Source of the DNA: ZC4RG30 sp963812195
GTDB lineage: Bacteria > Pseudomonadota > Gammaproteobacteria > Steroidobacterales > Steroidobacteraceae
DNA: 64,000 nucleotides
Assembly (NCBI GenBank): GCA_963812195.1
Contig: CAWEUI010000016.1
Span: forward strand, 50,658-114,657
Direction: 5' to 3'
Shown: one piece after another, positions 9,207 through 18,072 of the stretch
How positions within the stretch are numbered: the first letter of the stretch is position 1
How the letters are laid out: each line of letters starts with the position of its first letter
Notes under the pieces: model-generated
Database searches by the model: none
The model's input: only the letters and a program-made list of their open reading frames with translations
Told to the model about the DNA's origin: nothing
Position numbers and translations under genes: made by a program

Positions 9207-10991
9207 ATGACCATGCGCATCCCAATGCATCGCTTCAATTACACGAAGCTGACCAAAGAGCAGATCGGGGCGAAGCTCGAGGCGGCGGACGGGGGGCCAA
9301 AGTGCGCATCGGCCTTCTCGAATGTGCTGAACGGCAAGACGCTGAAGATCGTCACGAAAGACGGTCCGCTACTGGAATACAGGTTCGGCACCGACAAGCG
9401 CCTCAGCCTTGCCGAAAACGGTGGCAGGCAGGTGTCGGCGGGGTATGGGGAGCTGACCCTGAACCAGATCGTGTTCTTCTCCCACATGATTCCCGGCGAG
9501 CAGAAGGGCTACAACATCTACATCGACCAGGGGACCAACCTGGCCACCGTGTTCGAGGTATGGCTGTCCAGCGGCATCAAGCAGGGACGCGCACCCAACG
9601 AGTACACGCTCGATGATCGCGAGGTCCAGAGGCAGATCTACTTCGGCTACGTGGACACGGGAAAGGGCGCGCCGGAGAAGCTGCACGACTACACCAACCG
9701 GATCACCGGCAAGGGGCTGCACTGGACGCAGGACACCGGCATCCAGACGCTGGAGCTCTATGTTTCGGTGGCCAATTCGAACTTCGTGGAGCTGACCAGG
9801 CACGCCGACGATCTGAGCTACGTGGCCACTTCGGACTACGTGCTGGTTGATGACCGCACCTTCCTGTATGACCGGACCGAGTGCGAGTTCTCCGGCATTC
9901 ACACCTGCTTCGCGGCGGACCTGTACGGGCTGAAGCAGATCGGCGTGCGCCTGGGATTCAACGAAAACGACGAGCTGGAGTACTACATGTTCCGTGGCGA
10001 CGGACAGATCGTCGGTCAGCTCGCCTACCTGGAGAACTTCGATGAGCACGGCACGGTGCCCATGTTTGCGCCTGCTGGTGGCAAGGCCCCGCAGAAGGGT
10101 GCGCGCGTGACCTATCGTCCGGTGAGAACCTTCACCCACATGAGCGATGAGCAGGTGCAGGCGGCTGCCGAGCGCCGCACGTCGGCCTTCGGCAGTGGGG
10201 CTGGTGCCGAGTCGGCTGCTCCGCAGAACGCGATGACGGGCAACAACCTGCCGTTCTCCGACATCCTGGTGGGCAAGCAGTTCACCCTGCGCTTCGATCA
10301 TGGCGGACCGGTCAGGGACTACAAGGTCAGCGACAGGTTCAAGCTTCAGTACCGGGACCAGCGCGACAACGTGTGGCACGAGACCGACTATCGCGCCTAC
10401 GAGGGCGACGACAACCTGGCCTGGTTCAGCCACATCCTGGCGGACAGCAATCCGCGCGCCAGCGTGATGGTTGCCATCGACTTCACCAACGGGTTGACCA
10501 CCAGCGTCGAGTCCCACATGGGCACGCCCTGGTATGGCAACGAAACCACCTATCGTCCCATCTTCGGCATGGTAGAGATGGAGGGCCTGCAGGCGCCGAT
10601 GTACGTGCGGCATGAGTTGACCGACGAGCTGGTCGGCAATGCCTTTTCCTGGTCGTACAGCGACAAGATGACTTCCATGCACGTGTACACCTCACCGCAC
10701 TCGATGTCCTGGGTGATCTTCACCGGCACCCAGGCCATGGGCGCGGAGTGGAGTTCCCCGTGTGCGTACGTGAAGCTGCGACCGGGCGTCTATATCTTCG
10801 TCCAGAACGAAGAGGCCTGTAACGGCAACCAGATGACCGAGCTGCTCAACACCAAGTCTTCCCACGACTGCGGCTTCAGCTTCAATGGTGGCGCCAGGGG
10901 AGTGAACCTCTCGACGGTCGGCGCCATAGGGCGCCACATCGGCAAGTTCGATCTGGCGCGCTTCTACGGGCCGAAGAAGAGGAGCGCGTGA
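9207..10991 (+). CDS. tandem MoaF-type (calycin-like) protein
   Basis: A 594-residue cytoplasmic protein with two copies of the MoaF N- and C-terminal domains. First copy: GKTLKIVTKDGPLLEY near residue 45, FFSHMIPGEQ, then a YRITGKGLHWTQ-like segment near 165. Second copy: GKQFTLRFDHGGPVRDY near 355, WFSHILADS, then ELVGNAFSWSYSDKM near 475. The halves are joined by a linker rich in Ala, Gly and Ser around residues 325-345. MoaF was named for linkage to molybdenum metabolism but its function is unproven; lipocalin-like calycins usually bind small hydrophobic or aromatic ligands. It lies 111 bases after ligB and overlaps the next gene (TGATG). Confidence 0.75.
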   Translation: MTMRIPMHRFNYTKLTKEQIGAKLEAADGGPKCASAFSNVLNGKTLKIVTKDGPLLEYRFGTDKRLSLAENGGRQVSAGYGELTLNQIVFFSHMIPGEQKGYNIYIDQGTNLATVFEVWLSSGIKQGRAPNEYTLDDREVQRQIYFGYVDTGKGAPEKLHDYTNRITGKGLHWTQDTGIQTLELYVSVANSNFVELTRHADDLSYVATSDYVLVDDRTFLYDRTECEFSGIHTCFAADLYGLKQIGVRLGFNENDELEYYMFRGDGQIVGQLAYLENFDEHGTVPMFAPAGGKAPQKGARVTYRPVRTFTHMSDEQVQAAAERRTSAFGSGAGAESAAPQNAMTGNNLPFSDILVGKQFTLRFDHGGPVRDYKVSDRFKLQYRDQRDNVWHETDYRAYEGDDNLAWFSHILADSNPRASVMVAIDFTNGLTTSVESHMGTPWYGNETTYRPIFGMVEMEGLQAPMYVRHELTDELVGNAFSWSYSDKMTSMHVYTSPHSMSWVIFTGTQAMGAEWSSPCAYVKLRPGVYIFVQNEEACNGNQMTELLNTKSSHDCGFSFNGGARGVNLSTVGAIGRHIGKFDLARFYGPKKRSA

Positions 10992-11701
10992 TGGGCATCC
11001 TCAAGTCAAACAGCCGCCGCTCGTTCATCCGCAACATGGGCGCGGGGGTTTCCGCCGGCGTGGCGTCGGTGGCTGGCGTGACCGGCGCCGTGGCTGGCGC
11101 CGCCGACGACCCGGCCCGGCGGGCGGCCAGGCTCGAAGAAGAGCGGATGCTCAGGCGGTCCCATCAGGCCTTCGAGCAGGCCATGGACAAGGGTAGCCAC
11201 GAAGAGGTGATCGGCATGTTTGCCGACGATGCCGAGGTCGTCTTCAACGGCGGGCTCTACAGGGGCCGACAGGGCGTAGCCCGCCTGTTTGGCGGACTGT
11301 TCCCGTCCGGCAAGACCGGCGCGCGGATGGCGCCCGCGCCAGGATTCGAGCTCACAGCCGACCAGCAGCGCGACCGCGTGGAGGTGGCGCGGGATCTGCG
11401 CTCCGCCGTGGCAGTGTTCCCCTATTCGATCCAGGTGGGAATCCCTGTCGAGGCAGAGACTTCACTCGTTGCCATGGCCCGCCTTCACGGGGAAGGCGTG
11501 CAGACCTGGTGGGAAGGTGGGCTATACAATGTGAGCTATCGCAAGGATGCCGCGGGCGCCTGGAAGATCAGCCGCCTGGCCTACGAAACACTGTCCCGCG
11601 CCGACTATCGGGCGGGCCGGAGCTACGCCCGGCCGATCTCCGTGGAACGCTTGTCCACACGTTTTCCGGAGAATCAGCAGGGACCTGACGAGCTGGTCTG
11701 A
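10991..11701 (+). CDS. Tat-signal NTF2-like (SnoaL-type) protein
   Basis: A 236-residue protein whose N-terminus carries a twin-arginine motif (SRRSFIRNMG) followed by a Gly/Ala/Val-rich hydrophobic stretch, predicting export folded through Tat. The rest resembles the NTF2/SnoaL cone fold: a helix FEQAMDKGSHEEVIGMFADDAEVVF, a GGLYRGRQGVARLFGG block, and later beta strands with paired tryptophans (TWWEGGLYNV). Such domains act as isomerases, dehydratases or ligand-binding proteins. The ATG at 10991 sits in the MoaF stop, and a GTG directly upstream is possible. Tat export next to a cytoplasmic extradiol dioxygenase is unusual. Confidence 0.7.
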   Translation: MGILKSNSRRSFIRNMGAGVSAGVASVAGVTGAVAGAADDPARRAARLEEERMLRRSHQAFEQAMDKGSHEEVIGMFADDAEVVFNGGLYRGRQGVARLFGGLFPSGKTGARMAPAPGFELTADQQRDRVEVARDLRSAVAVFPYSIQVGIPVEAETSLVAMARLHGEGVQTWWEGGLYNVSYRKDAAGAWKISRLAYETLSRADYRAGRSYARPISVERLSTRFPENQQGPDELV

Positions 11702-11763
11702 TACCGCAGGGAACTTCGACCAGGGCGTTTGTGGACTGCACGTCAAGAAAATGGGGGAATGCC

Positions 11764-12192
11764 ATGCAGAACAGGATCCGGTTGGTCATTGCATCCTGGT
11801 CCGGGCCCATCGCGCTGCTGGTCGCGCTGGGAGCCGCCCTGCCGGCATCGGCGCATCATTCCTTCGCGGCCGTCTACGATCTGAAAGAGTCGGTGAAGAT
11901 CACCGGCACGATCGTGAAGGTGCGCCTCACCAATCCGCATTCCTGGTTCTATATCGACGCCAAAGGCGCGGACGGCAAAGTGGAGCATTGGGCATTCGAG
12001 GCCGGCACACCAAGCGGCATGATCCGCAATGGCTACAAGGCAAGCGTCATCAAGACGGGTGATACGGTCACCGTCACGGGCTTTCACGCCAAAGACCAGT
12101 CGCAGAACATGGCCATGCTCAAGGAGCTCACGACGGCCGATGGCACGGTGTACGGATTGTTTGGCCCGCAGGAGTCGTCCAGGGCGAAATGA
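11764..12192 (+). CDS. DUF6152 family secreted protein, copy 1
   Basis: A 142-residue exported protein. The signal peptide ends in LPASA and the mature chain probably begins HHSFAAVYD, so histidines would be at the very N-terminus. The compact beta-rich body includes KITGTIVKVRLTNPHSWFYI and a GDTVTVTGFHA block, consistent with an OB-like barrel. AHHS and TNPHS are shared with the second copy at 43165-43548. Function of DUF6152 is unknown; metal binding is my inference from the exposed histidines. It starts 62 bases after the NTF2-like gene and is followed after 24 bases by another secreted protein. Confidence 0.8.
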   Translation: MQNRIRLVIASWSGPIALLVALGAALPASAHHSFAAVYDLKESVKITGTIVKVRLTNPHSWFYIDAKGADGKVEHWAFEAGTPSGMIRNGYKASVIKTGDTVTVTGFHAKDQSQNMAMLKELTTADGTVYGLFGPQESSRAK

Positions 12193-12216
12193 CGGCGCTC
12201 TGACTGGGGGGGAGAG

Positions 12217-12993
12217 ATGCAACGGAACGTTTCATGGCTCTTTGCGGCGGTGGTGCTGTCGATCGCGCCCATTGCGCCCGCTGTTGCCGCTGACAGCGGC
12301 CAGCCGCCGCCCGGCCCGGTGCCGCGCATGGCCGATGGTCATCCCGATCTTTCCGGGGTCTGGTGGGGCGGCGGCGATGTCGGCAGCAGCACGCTGCGGC
12401 TTGGGCCGCGCGATCCCAATGCACCCACGTACAACAGTCTCTTCACGCCGGAGGCCGCCGCCGCCGCCGCGAAGCTCAGCGACAAGGACGACCCGACGCT
12501 GCGGTGCGCACCCGTGGCTTTCGGCACATTGAGCGTGCGGCTGTGGAACGTCGGCGCCGTGGGTCAGATCATTGCCACGCCAAAGATGATGGTGATGCTG
12601 TCGGAGACGTTTCACGACTATCAGCTCGTGCCGACGGACGGCAGGCCGCATCGCGACGATCAGCCACCCACCCAGCGCGGCGACGCCGTCGGGCACTGGG
12701 ATGGCGACACCTTCGTCGTCGACGTCACCAACTTCACGGACGATACGTGGATGTTTGCCGAGGGCCGGGTATCACCGCATTCGGATGCACTGCACATCAT
12801 CGAGCGCTACCGGCGGGTCGATGCGAAGACGCTGCTGGTCGATGCGGTCGTCGAGGATCCGAAGATGCTCAAGGCTCCGTGGACGGTACCGACGAAGACC
12901 CTGCAGCTGGCGCCGTTTGATGAACTGTTGTCGCTGAACTGTTCATCGCAGGAGGCCGATGCGATGATCCAGAGCGCGAGCGAGCCGAAGTAG
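12217..12993 (+). CDS. secreted protein of the GHWxG family, copy 1
   Basis: A 258-residue exported protein with a Sec signal peptide cut near AVAA at residue 25. It shares a pattern with the proteins at 43548 and 44303: an early DLSGVW (D/F-x-G-x-W) block, a single cysteine in DPTLRCAP, a DGRPHRDD segment, and VGHWDGDTFVVDVTNFTD. This layout is common in hypothetical proteins of environmental Proteobacteria but I know of no biochemical function. Pairing with DUF6152 here and again at 43-45 kb argues the two families act together in the periplasm. A GGGGGAGAG ribosome binding site precedes the ATG. Confidence 0.7.
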   Translation: MQRNVSWLFAAVVLSIAPIAPAVAADSGQPPPGPVPRMADGHPDLSGVWWGGGDVGSSTLRLGPRDPNAPTYNSLFTPEAAAAAAKLSDKDDPTLRCAPVAFGTLSVRLWNVGAVGQIIATPKMMVMLSETFHDYQLVPTDGRPHRDDQPPTQRGDAVGHWDGDTFVVDVTNFTDDTWMFAEGRVSPHSDALHIIERYRRVDAKTLLVDAVVEDPKMLKAPWTVPTKTLQLAPFDELLSLNCSSQEADAMIQSASEPK

Positions 12994-13042
12994 GACCGTC
13001 GCGCGCCATCCCCGGTTGCCGGGTGGTGCGTCCTTGCGGGGT

Positions 13043-14356
13043 TCAGCAGGCAATCACCAGGTTGCGCCCGCCGTTCTTTGCCTGGTAGAGGCGGGTATCG
13101 GCGTTCTTGAGCAGCATGCTGCGTGTCAGTCCCTGCTGCATGTTCGCCACCCCTGCGCTCAGCGACACGCGAACACCCGGTGCCAGTGATGACCAGTCGG
13201 CACTCTCGACTGCGCGGCGCAGCCGTTCGCAGGTGTCAGCGGCAGTCGCCACGCCTGTATCCCGGAAGCAGATCAGGAATTCCTCGCCGCCGAAGCGCGC
13301 CAGCACGTCGGAGTCGCGGCAACCCTCGGCCAGAATGCGCGCCACCTTGCGCAGCACCTCGTCGCCGGTTTCGTGCGAATGGCGATCGTTGACGTTCTTG
13401 AAGTGATCCAGATCGATCAGTGCGATGGAGAATGCGCGCCCTGATTGCCCGAACTCCTCTATGCATTGCCGCAGTGTTTCGTCTGCAAAGCGGCGGTTCA
13501 CGAGACCCGTGAGCTGATCCTTGGTGGCCAGCTCCTCGAGTTCCTGCATCTTTTCGCGCAGCACTATGGTGCGCTGTTCGACCAGGGCCTCCAGCCGGTT
13601 ACGCATCCTGGCGAATTGGTTCAGGGCGATCATGCCCAGGCCCAGAACCGCCAGTGTCAACGCAATGACGGGCAGTTCCATGTGGTTGATTACGATTGCG
13701 ACCAGTACACCGCCAAGGGCGGAGCCGGTCTCCATCGCCAGCGCGAAGACCTGCGGCGTCCAGTGAAAGCCCTCGCCGCGCAGCCGCTGATCCACCATCA
13801 TCAACAATTCGTTGACGAGCTGCATGGACACGATCAGCACCAGCAGGACCGCTACCGCATGGGCATCCAGAACGATGAGCGGCAGGGGGCCGGCCAATAG
13901 CACATAGAGCTGCCCGCAGCCGATGATCATCAGGGTCATCAGGCCGGCATTGTGCAGCGAGACCGGAATGATCGAACGCAGCGGACGCCCTTCGCGCATT
14001 CTCTGCAGGGGCCAGAGAAGAGAAGCGAGCCCGTTGATCCAGGCCGCGGGTACGGGCCCCAGGACCAGGATGCTGGCAACCTGCGCCACGCGGTCGAACG
14101 ACACGTAGCCGACGCGCGGGTGCAGGTAGCCGACCTGAATCGTGAACAACCCATACAGCACGAAGAACGGCAGCAACCACGGCGAGCGGTTCGGCACCCA
14201 GTAGCCATTGCCTGACGCCGCAACCATCAGTGCCGCAGCGCCAGCCACGAACAGGCCGACGGAGTACAGCTGTAAGGCATCGAATGACCTGCGCCGCGCG
14301 GCGGACGGGGCGGCAGGTGCCACAGATATGCCGGATTGTTCTGGTGCGTTGGACAT
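13043..14356 (-). CDS. membrane diguanylate cyclase (GGDEF)
   Basis: A 437-residue protein with about six to seven membrane segments in residues 30-245, a short coiled linker (RLEALVEQRTIVLREKMQELEELA) and a C-terminal GGDEF domain. The catalytic loop is intact as GGEEF at residues 356-360, and the product-inhibition I-site RDSD at 347-350 lies the usual five residues upstream. DLDHFK at 315-320 supplies the metal-binding Asp. It should make cyclic di-GMP from two GTP in response to an unknown membrane signal. It stands alone, convergent with the secreted-protein gene on one side. Confidence 0.92.
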   Translation of the reverse strand: MSNAPEQSGISVAPAAPSAARRRSFDALQLYSVGLFVAGAAALMVAASGNGYWVPNRSPWLLPFFVLYGLFTIQVGYLHPRVGYVSFDRVAQVASILVLGPVPAAWINGLASLLWPLQRMREGRPLRSIIPVSLHNAGLMTLMIIGCGQLYVLLAGPLPLIVLDAHAVAVLLVLIVSMQLVNELLMMVDQRLRGEGFHWTPQVFALAMETGSALGGVLVAIVINHMELPVIALTLAVLGLGMIALNQFARMRNRLEALVEQRTIVLREKMQELEELATKDQLTGLVNRRFADETLRQCIEEFGQSGRAFSIALIDLDHFKNVNDRHSHETGDEVLRKVARILAEGCRDSDVLARFGGEEFLICFRDTGVATAADTCERLRRAVESADWSSLAPGVRVSLSAGVANMQQGLTRSMLLKNADTRLYQAKNGGRNLVIAC

Positions 14357-14496
14357 GGGTGTTGCCCGGCCATTGTGCGGCGGGCCGGGCGCGCAGGGTA
14401 CCCCGATGACCCGTACGGCCGGAACATTGTGGATTGCGCGTCAGGCGCCTTGCGGCTAGTTTGCGGACATCACTTCAGGCAACAGGAACCGACATA

Positions 14497-16506
14497 ATGC
14501 GGATCCAGCTCATTGGCGTGCTGCTCGCCGCCGCTTCACTTGCATCAACCGCCGTCCGCGCCGAAAGCGTAAACGCCTTCCTCGGGCCCCTTCTTGCCAC
14601 CGCACCGGACGCCGCGACGCTGGGCGCCAAATGCGACCGGATCATCCAGGAGGTGGAGCGGCGCCAGGCGCAACTGGAAGCTGAAACCGGCCCGGCGACG
14701 GTCGATGGAACGCTCCGGCGCTACGACGACATCGTTGCGCTGTTGCAGGACAGTGAGGGCGAGTTTCACCTGTATCGGGAGGTGATGGCTGACGACCCGC
14801 GCCGTGATGCGGGTGGGGCCTGCGAAGTCCGGCTCGAGGCTCTCGGCAGCAAGATCAGCCTGTCGCGCCCGATCTACGACCGGCTCAAGGCGATCGACGC
14901 TGCAAGTGCCGATTCGCAGACGAAGTACTACCTGAAGCTCACACTCGAGTCCTACGTACGCGGTGGCGTTGCCCTTCCCCCCGAGCAGCGCGCCCGGGTG
15001 CAGGCGCTGCGCGAGCAGATCTCGAAGGTCGGCAATCAATTCGGCGCCAATATCGCGGCAGGCGAGAAGTCGATCGAAGTGGATCCTTCGGAGCTTGCCG
15101 GGCTGCCCGCGGACTACGTCGCGGCACATCGGCCTGGCAAGGACGGAAAGGTGACGATCACCACGACCTATCCCGACTACCAGCCGGTCATGGCCTATGC
15201 CGACAGCGACAAGTTGCGCCACGACCTCAGCGTGGCATACAACCAGCGCGCCTATCCGAAGAACGATCCCTTGCTGCAGCAGCTGTTCCATCTGCGCCAG
15301 CAACTCGCGGAAACACTTGGTTACCGCAACTACGCGCAGCTGGTGCTCGAGGACAAGATGGTCAACACGCCGGAAAAGGTCGAGAAGCTGCTCTCCGACA
15401 TGTCCGATGCGGCCAGGCCTGCTGCCGAGCGCGACTACGCGAAGTTGTTGTCGATGCTCAAGCAACGCGAACCCGGCGCCACCGAGGTCAAGTACTGGCA
15501 GGAGGCCTGGCTCAAGGCGCAGGTCCAGAAGCGCGACTACGACTACGACCCGCAGGAGGCGCGCAAGTACTTCGCGTACAACGAAGTGCGCGACGGGATC
15601 CTGCAGCTCGCCGAAGACCTGTTCGGCATCAGTATCCGCAAATGGAATACGCCAGTCTGGAATCCCGACGTCGAGCCCTACGAGATCTACCAGGACGGCA
15701 AGCTGATCGGGCGGATCTACATCGATGCGCATCCCCGGTCCGGAAAATACACCCATGCCAACACGGTGCCTTTCCGTGCCGGAATCGCCGGTGACTCGGT
15801 CCCGATGGGCGCGCTGGTAATGAACCTTCCGAAGGGCGACTACACCACGGGTCTGATGGAGCATGCGGACGTGGAGACCTTTCTCCACGAATTCGGTCAT
15901 CTGCTGCACCACATCTTCGGCGGAACGCACCGTTGGTACGGGCAATCCGGCATAGCCACCGAGTGGGACTTCGTCGAGGCGCCGTCGCAGATGCTGGAGA
16001 ACTGGGTATACGACTACGACACGCTCAAGCGCTTTGCGAAGGACAAGGATGGCAAGCCGATTCCACGCGAGCTGGTGGAGAAGATGAACCGGGCGCGGTA
16101 CTTCAATGTCGGCCTCGAGGACATGCGCCAGCTCGGCTACGCGAACATCTCCCTGAAGATGCACACGGAGCCGGTGCCGGAATTCGTGGGCGAGGCGGCG
16201 CGCTACTACCGCGGCAAGTACGACATGGTCGCCACGCCGGATTACGTCCAGATGCAGGATGCCTTCACGCACCTGAACGGCTACTCGGCGATGTATTACA
16301 CCTACCGCTGGTCGATCGTCATCGCGGACGACATGTTCACGCGATTCCAGAAGGAAGGCTTGCGCAATGCCCAGACCGCCGCGGCCTACCGCCAGGATGT
16401 GCTTGCGCCCGGCGGCACCAGGCCCGCGGCCGAGCTGGTGCATGACTTCCTGGGCCGCGACATCAGCCTGGATGCGTATCGGGCCAAGATGGCGAAGGAC
16501 CAGTAA
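14497..16506 (+). CDS. M3 family zinc oligopeptidase (Dcp/OpdA-like)
   Basis: A 669-residue peptidase with a signal peptide (MRIQLIGVLL to about AVRAES), so probably periplasmic. The zinc site of the thimet oligopeptidase family is intact: HEFGH at residues 464-468 and Glu494 in the DFVEAPSQ block. The C-terminal YSAMYYTYRWS segment matches the substrate-contacting tyrosine loop. It should cut short peptides rather than proteins. The ATG at 14497 is chosen because it begins the signal peptide; the reading frame is open further upstream without signal-like character. The gene ends 14 bases before the convergent OsmC gene. Confidence 0.92.
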   Translation: MRIQLIGVLLAAASLASTAVRAESVNAFLGPLLATAPDAATLGAKCDRIIQEVERRQAQLEAETGPATVDGTLRRYDDIVALLQDSEGEFHLYREVMADDPRRDAGGACEVRLEALGSKISLSRPIYDRLKAIDAASADSQTKYYLKLTLESYVRGGVALPPEQRARVQALREQISKVGNQFGANIAAGEKSIEVDPSELAGLPADYVAAHRPGKDGKVTITTTYPDYQPVMAYADSDKLRHDLSVAYNQRAYPKNDPLLQQLFHLRQQLAETLGYRNYAQLVLEDKMVNTPEKVEKLLSDMSDAARPAAERDYAKLLSMLKQREPGATEVKYWQEAWLKAQVQKRDYDYDPQEARKYFAYNEVRDGILQLAEDLFGISIRKWNTPVWNPDVEPYEIYQDGKLIGRIYIDAHPRSGKYTHANTVPFRAGIAGDSVPMGALVMNLPKGDYTTGLMEHADVETFLHEFGHLLHHIFGGTHRWYGQSGIATEWDFVEAPSQMLENWVYDYDTLKRFAKDKDGKPIPRELVEKMNRARYFNVGLEDMRQLGYANISLKMHTEPVPEFVGEAARYYRGKYDMVATPDYVQMQDAFTHLNGYSAMYYTYRWSIVIADDMFTRFQKEGLRNAQTAAAYRQDVLAPGGTRPAAELVHDFLGRDISLDAYRAKMAKDQ

Positions 16507-16520
16507 GGCAGGTGCGGCAG

Positions 16521-17717
16521 CTACGGCCGGGTCGTGACCTTCACGCGCACCTTCAGGTCCGTGCGGCACAGGGCATGCAGAAAGCAGGTCTGCTCCGACA
16601 TGTCGAGGCACGCGCGCGCGAAGTCATCGCTTTCGCCACCCTGAAGATGGACGTGGGTCTCGATCGGATCCGCGTTGCCCGCTTGTCCGCTTCCGCCGGA
16701 GGCGCCGCCCAGTGACAGATGCAGGTCCTGGACGATCCGGTAGGATTCCAGCGGCTTTTTGACGATCTTCGCGTAGCGCCCGAGCTGCGTCATGAAGCAA
16801 AAGCCGATGCCCGCCGCGAGATAGGTCGCGGCGTCGGGTGCGAGTCCCTTTCCGCCATTGACCGGCGCCTCGTCGGAGCGGAAATGAAAGATGCTGCCCT
16901 GTGGATTGTACAGGTGCTGCTCGACCTGCTTCACGCCATCCTTACCAAGCGTGCAGGTCGCATGCACGTGCAGCAGCCGGTCCTGGTGTTCGGCGAGGCT
17001 GCCCCCGGCTCGCGTGGTCGTGTGCGCGTGATCCGGCGAAGGGCCCGCGCGACGCACCAGACTGGTCCAGTCACCGGCGGCAGGCACCGCGGGGTCGAAG
17101 GACTCGTTCCCGTCCGGCTCTGCTGAACTGCCGACGGGCCGGGCCTTGTCGGGAGTCACCGCCCGCCCGTTGTGTGTGAGAGTGAACAGGCTGGCCTTCT
17201 GGCCGCGCACGAGACCATAGACCGGCGCAGCAGCAACCGCGTCGCTGACCAGTGCCTGCACGGCTCCGGGCGGGGCGTCGGTGTCGACGATCGCCTCCAG
17301 CTCGATATCCCTGGCACCGCCGGTCATCGTGCCGGCCAGGGCCGAGCCCTTCATCGTGTAGTAGTTGTCCTGCACGAGCACCAGATGCCGCAGCGCGATG
17401 CCGCGCTGCCTGGCGAGGGCGAGGATCTCGTTCATGAAGGCGCAGATCATGCCGGTGGTGAAGAAGCTCAGCGGGCAGGGCGCCACGTCGTGTCCGTCCA
17501 GATATGCGCCCTCATCCGATGCAAGGCGCCAGACCGCGCCGGTGCGCGCCGATACGATCAGTGCCTCCTTCTGCATTACCGAGAGGGAGCGCACCACGGC
17601 ACGCACGGCCTCGCCGCGACCCTGCCGGAGCTGCGGCGGTCGCAGGCCGACGGCGGCATCCGTTCGGAAAAACAGCGGCTTGCCGCTGGCGCCCAGCATG
17701 TCCGGTCCGGTAGGCAT
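16521..17717 (-). CDS. tandem OsmC-family protein
   Basis: A 398-residue protein made of two OsmC/Ohr-type domains. The first keeps the redox cysteine as VAPCPLSFFTTGM (Cys81); the second has GIGFCFMTQLG around residue 318, then CFLHALCRT near the end as a candidate partner. The stretch in between (about residues 205-240) is Gly/Pro/Asp-rich. OsmC proteins reduce organic hydroperoxides, but doubled members are rarely studied and may serve another thiol chemistry. A GGAGA site precedes the ATG. It is divergent from the DUF3297 gene with 70 bases between starts. Confidence 0.72.
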   Translation of the reverse strand: MPTGPDMLGASGKPLFFRTDAAVGLRPPQLRQGRGEAVRAVVRSLSVMQKEALIVSARTGAVWRLASDEGAYLDGHDVAPCPLSFFTTGMICAFMNEILALARQRGIALRHLVLVQDNYYTMKGSALAGTMTGGARDIELEAIVDTDAPPGAVQALVSDAVAAAPVYGLVRGQKASLFTLTHNGRAVTPDKARPVGSSAEPDGNESFDPAVPAAGDWTSLVRRAGPSPDHAHTTTRAGGSLAEHQDRLLHVHATCTLGKDGVKQVEQHLYNPQGSIFHFRSDEAPVNGGKGLAPDAATYLAAGIGFCFMTQLGRYAKIVKKPLESYRIVQDLHLSLGGASGGSGQAGNADPIETHVHLQGGESDDFARACLDMSEQTCFLHALCRTDLKVRVKVTTRP

Positions 17718-17787
17718 TGAATCGCTTCTCCTCGACGACGCCGGGTATCTTGAGCCAGTATATTTGTCCCGTACCTGGAGATGTACC

Positions 17788-18024
17788 TTGACCGATTCGC
17801 TGCCCGATCGACTGTGTGTCGATCCCGAGAGCCGCTACTACGACGAGAAGCTGCTGGCCCGGAACATCGGCATCCGCTTCAATGGCGTGGAGCGCACCAA
17901 CGTCGAGGAGTACTGTATCTCCGAAGGCTGGATTCGCTCTTCGATCGGCAAGACCCTGGATCGGCGCGGCAAGCCGCTGACGGTCACACTGAAGGGCACG
18001 GTCGAGCCTTTCTTCAAGGACTGA
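17788..18024 (+). CDS. DUF3297 family protein
   Basis: A 78-residue protein matching the small DUF3297 family across its whole length, including the RFNGVERTNVEEYCISEGW block and the VTLKGTVEPFFKD tail. The start is a TTG at 17788, chosen because GGAG lies at 17777-17780 and the first residues (TDSLPDRL) are the family start; no ATG is available in frame nearby. Function is unknown; it is soluble, without signal. A hairpin follows the stop. Confidence 0.85.
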   Translation: MTDSLPDRLCVDPESRYYDEKLLARNIGIRFNGVERTNVEEYCISEGWIRSSIGKTLDRRGKPLTVTLKGTVEPFFKD

Positions 18025-18033
18025 ACGGCTCGC

Positions 18034-18055
18034 GGGGCCGCCCGCGGCCCCCTTT
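18034..18055. terminator. GC hairpin between convergent DUF3297 and GH43 genes
   Basis: GGGGCCGC (18034-18041), a CC loop and GCGGCCCC (18044-18051) form an 8-bp stem followed by CTTT on the plus strand. It sits 10 bases after the DUF3297 stop and 18 before the GH43 stop on the other strand, so it may serve as terminator for the plus-strand gene. Confidence 0.55.
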
Positions 18056-18072
18056 GGCGGGCCTGCGCGCCG

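Noticed and set aside
14545..16611. Long minus-strand open frame opposite the M3 peptidase
   Set aside because: Shadow of a GC-rich gene; composition rich in His, Arg and Val with no recognisable motif, while the opposite strand has an intact zinc peptidase.
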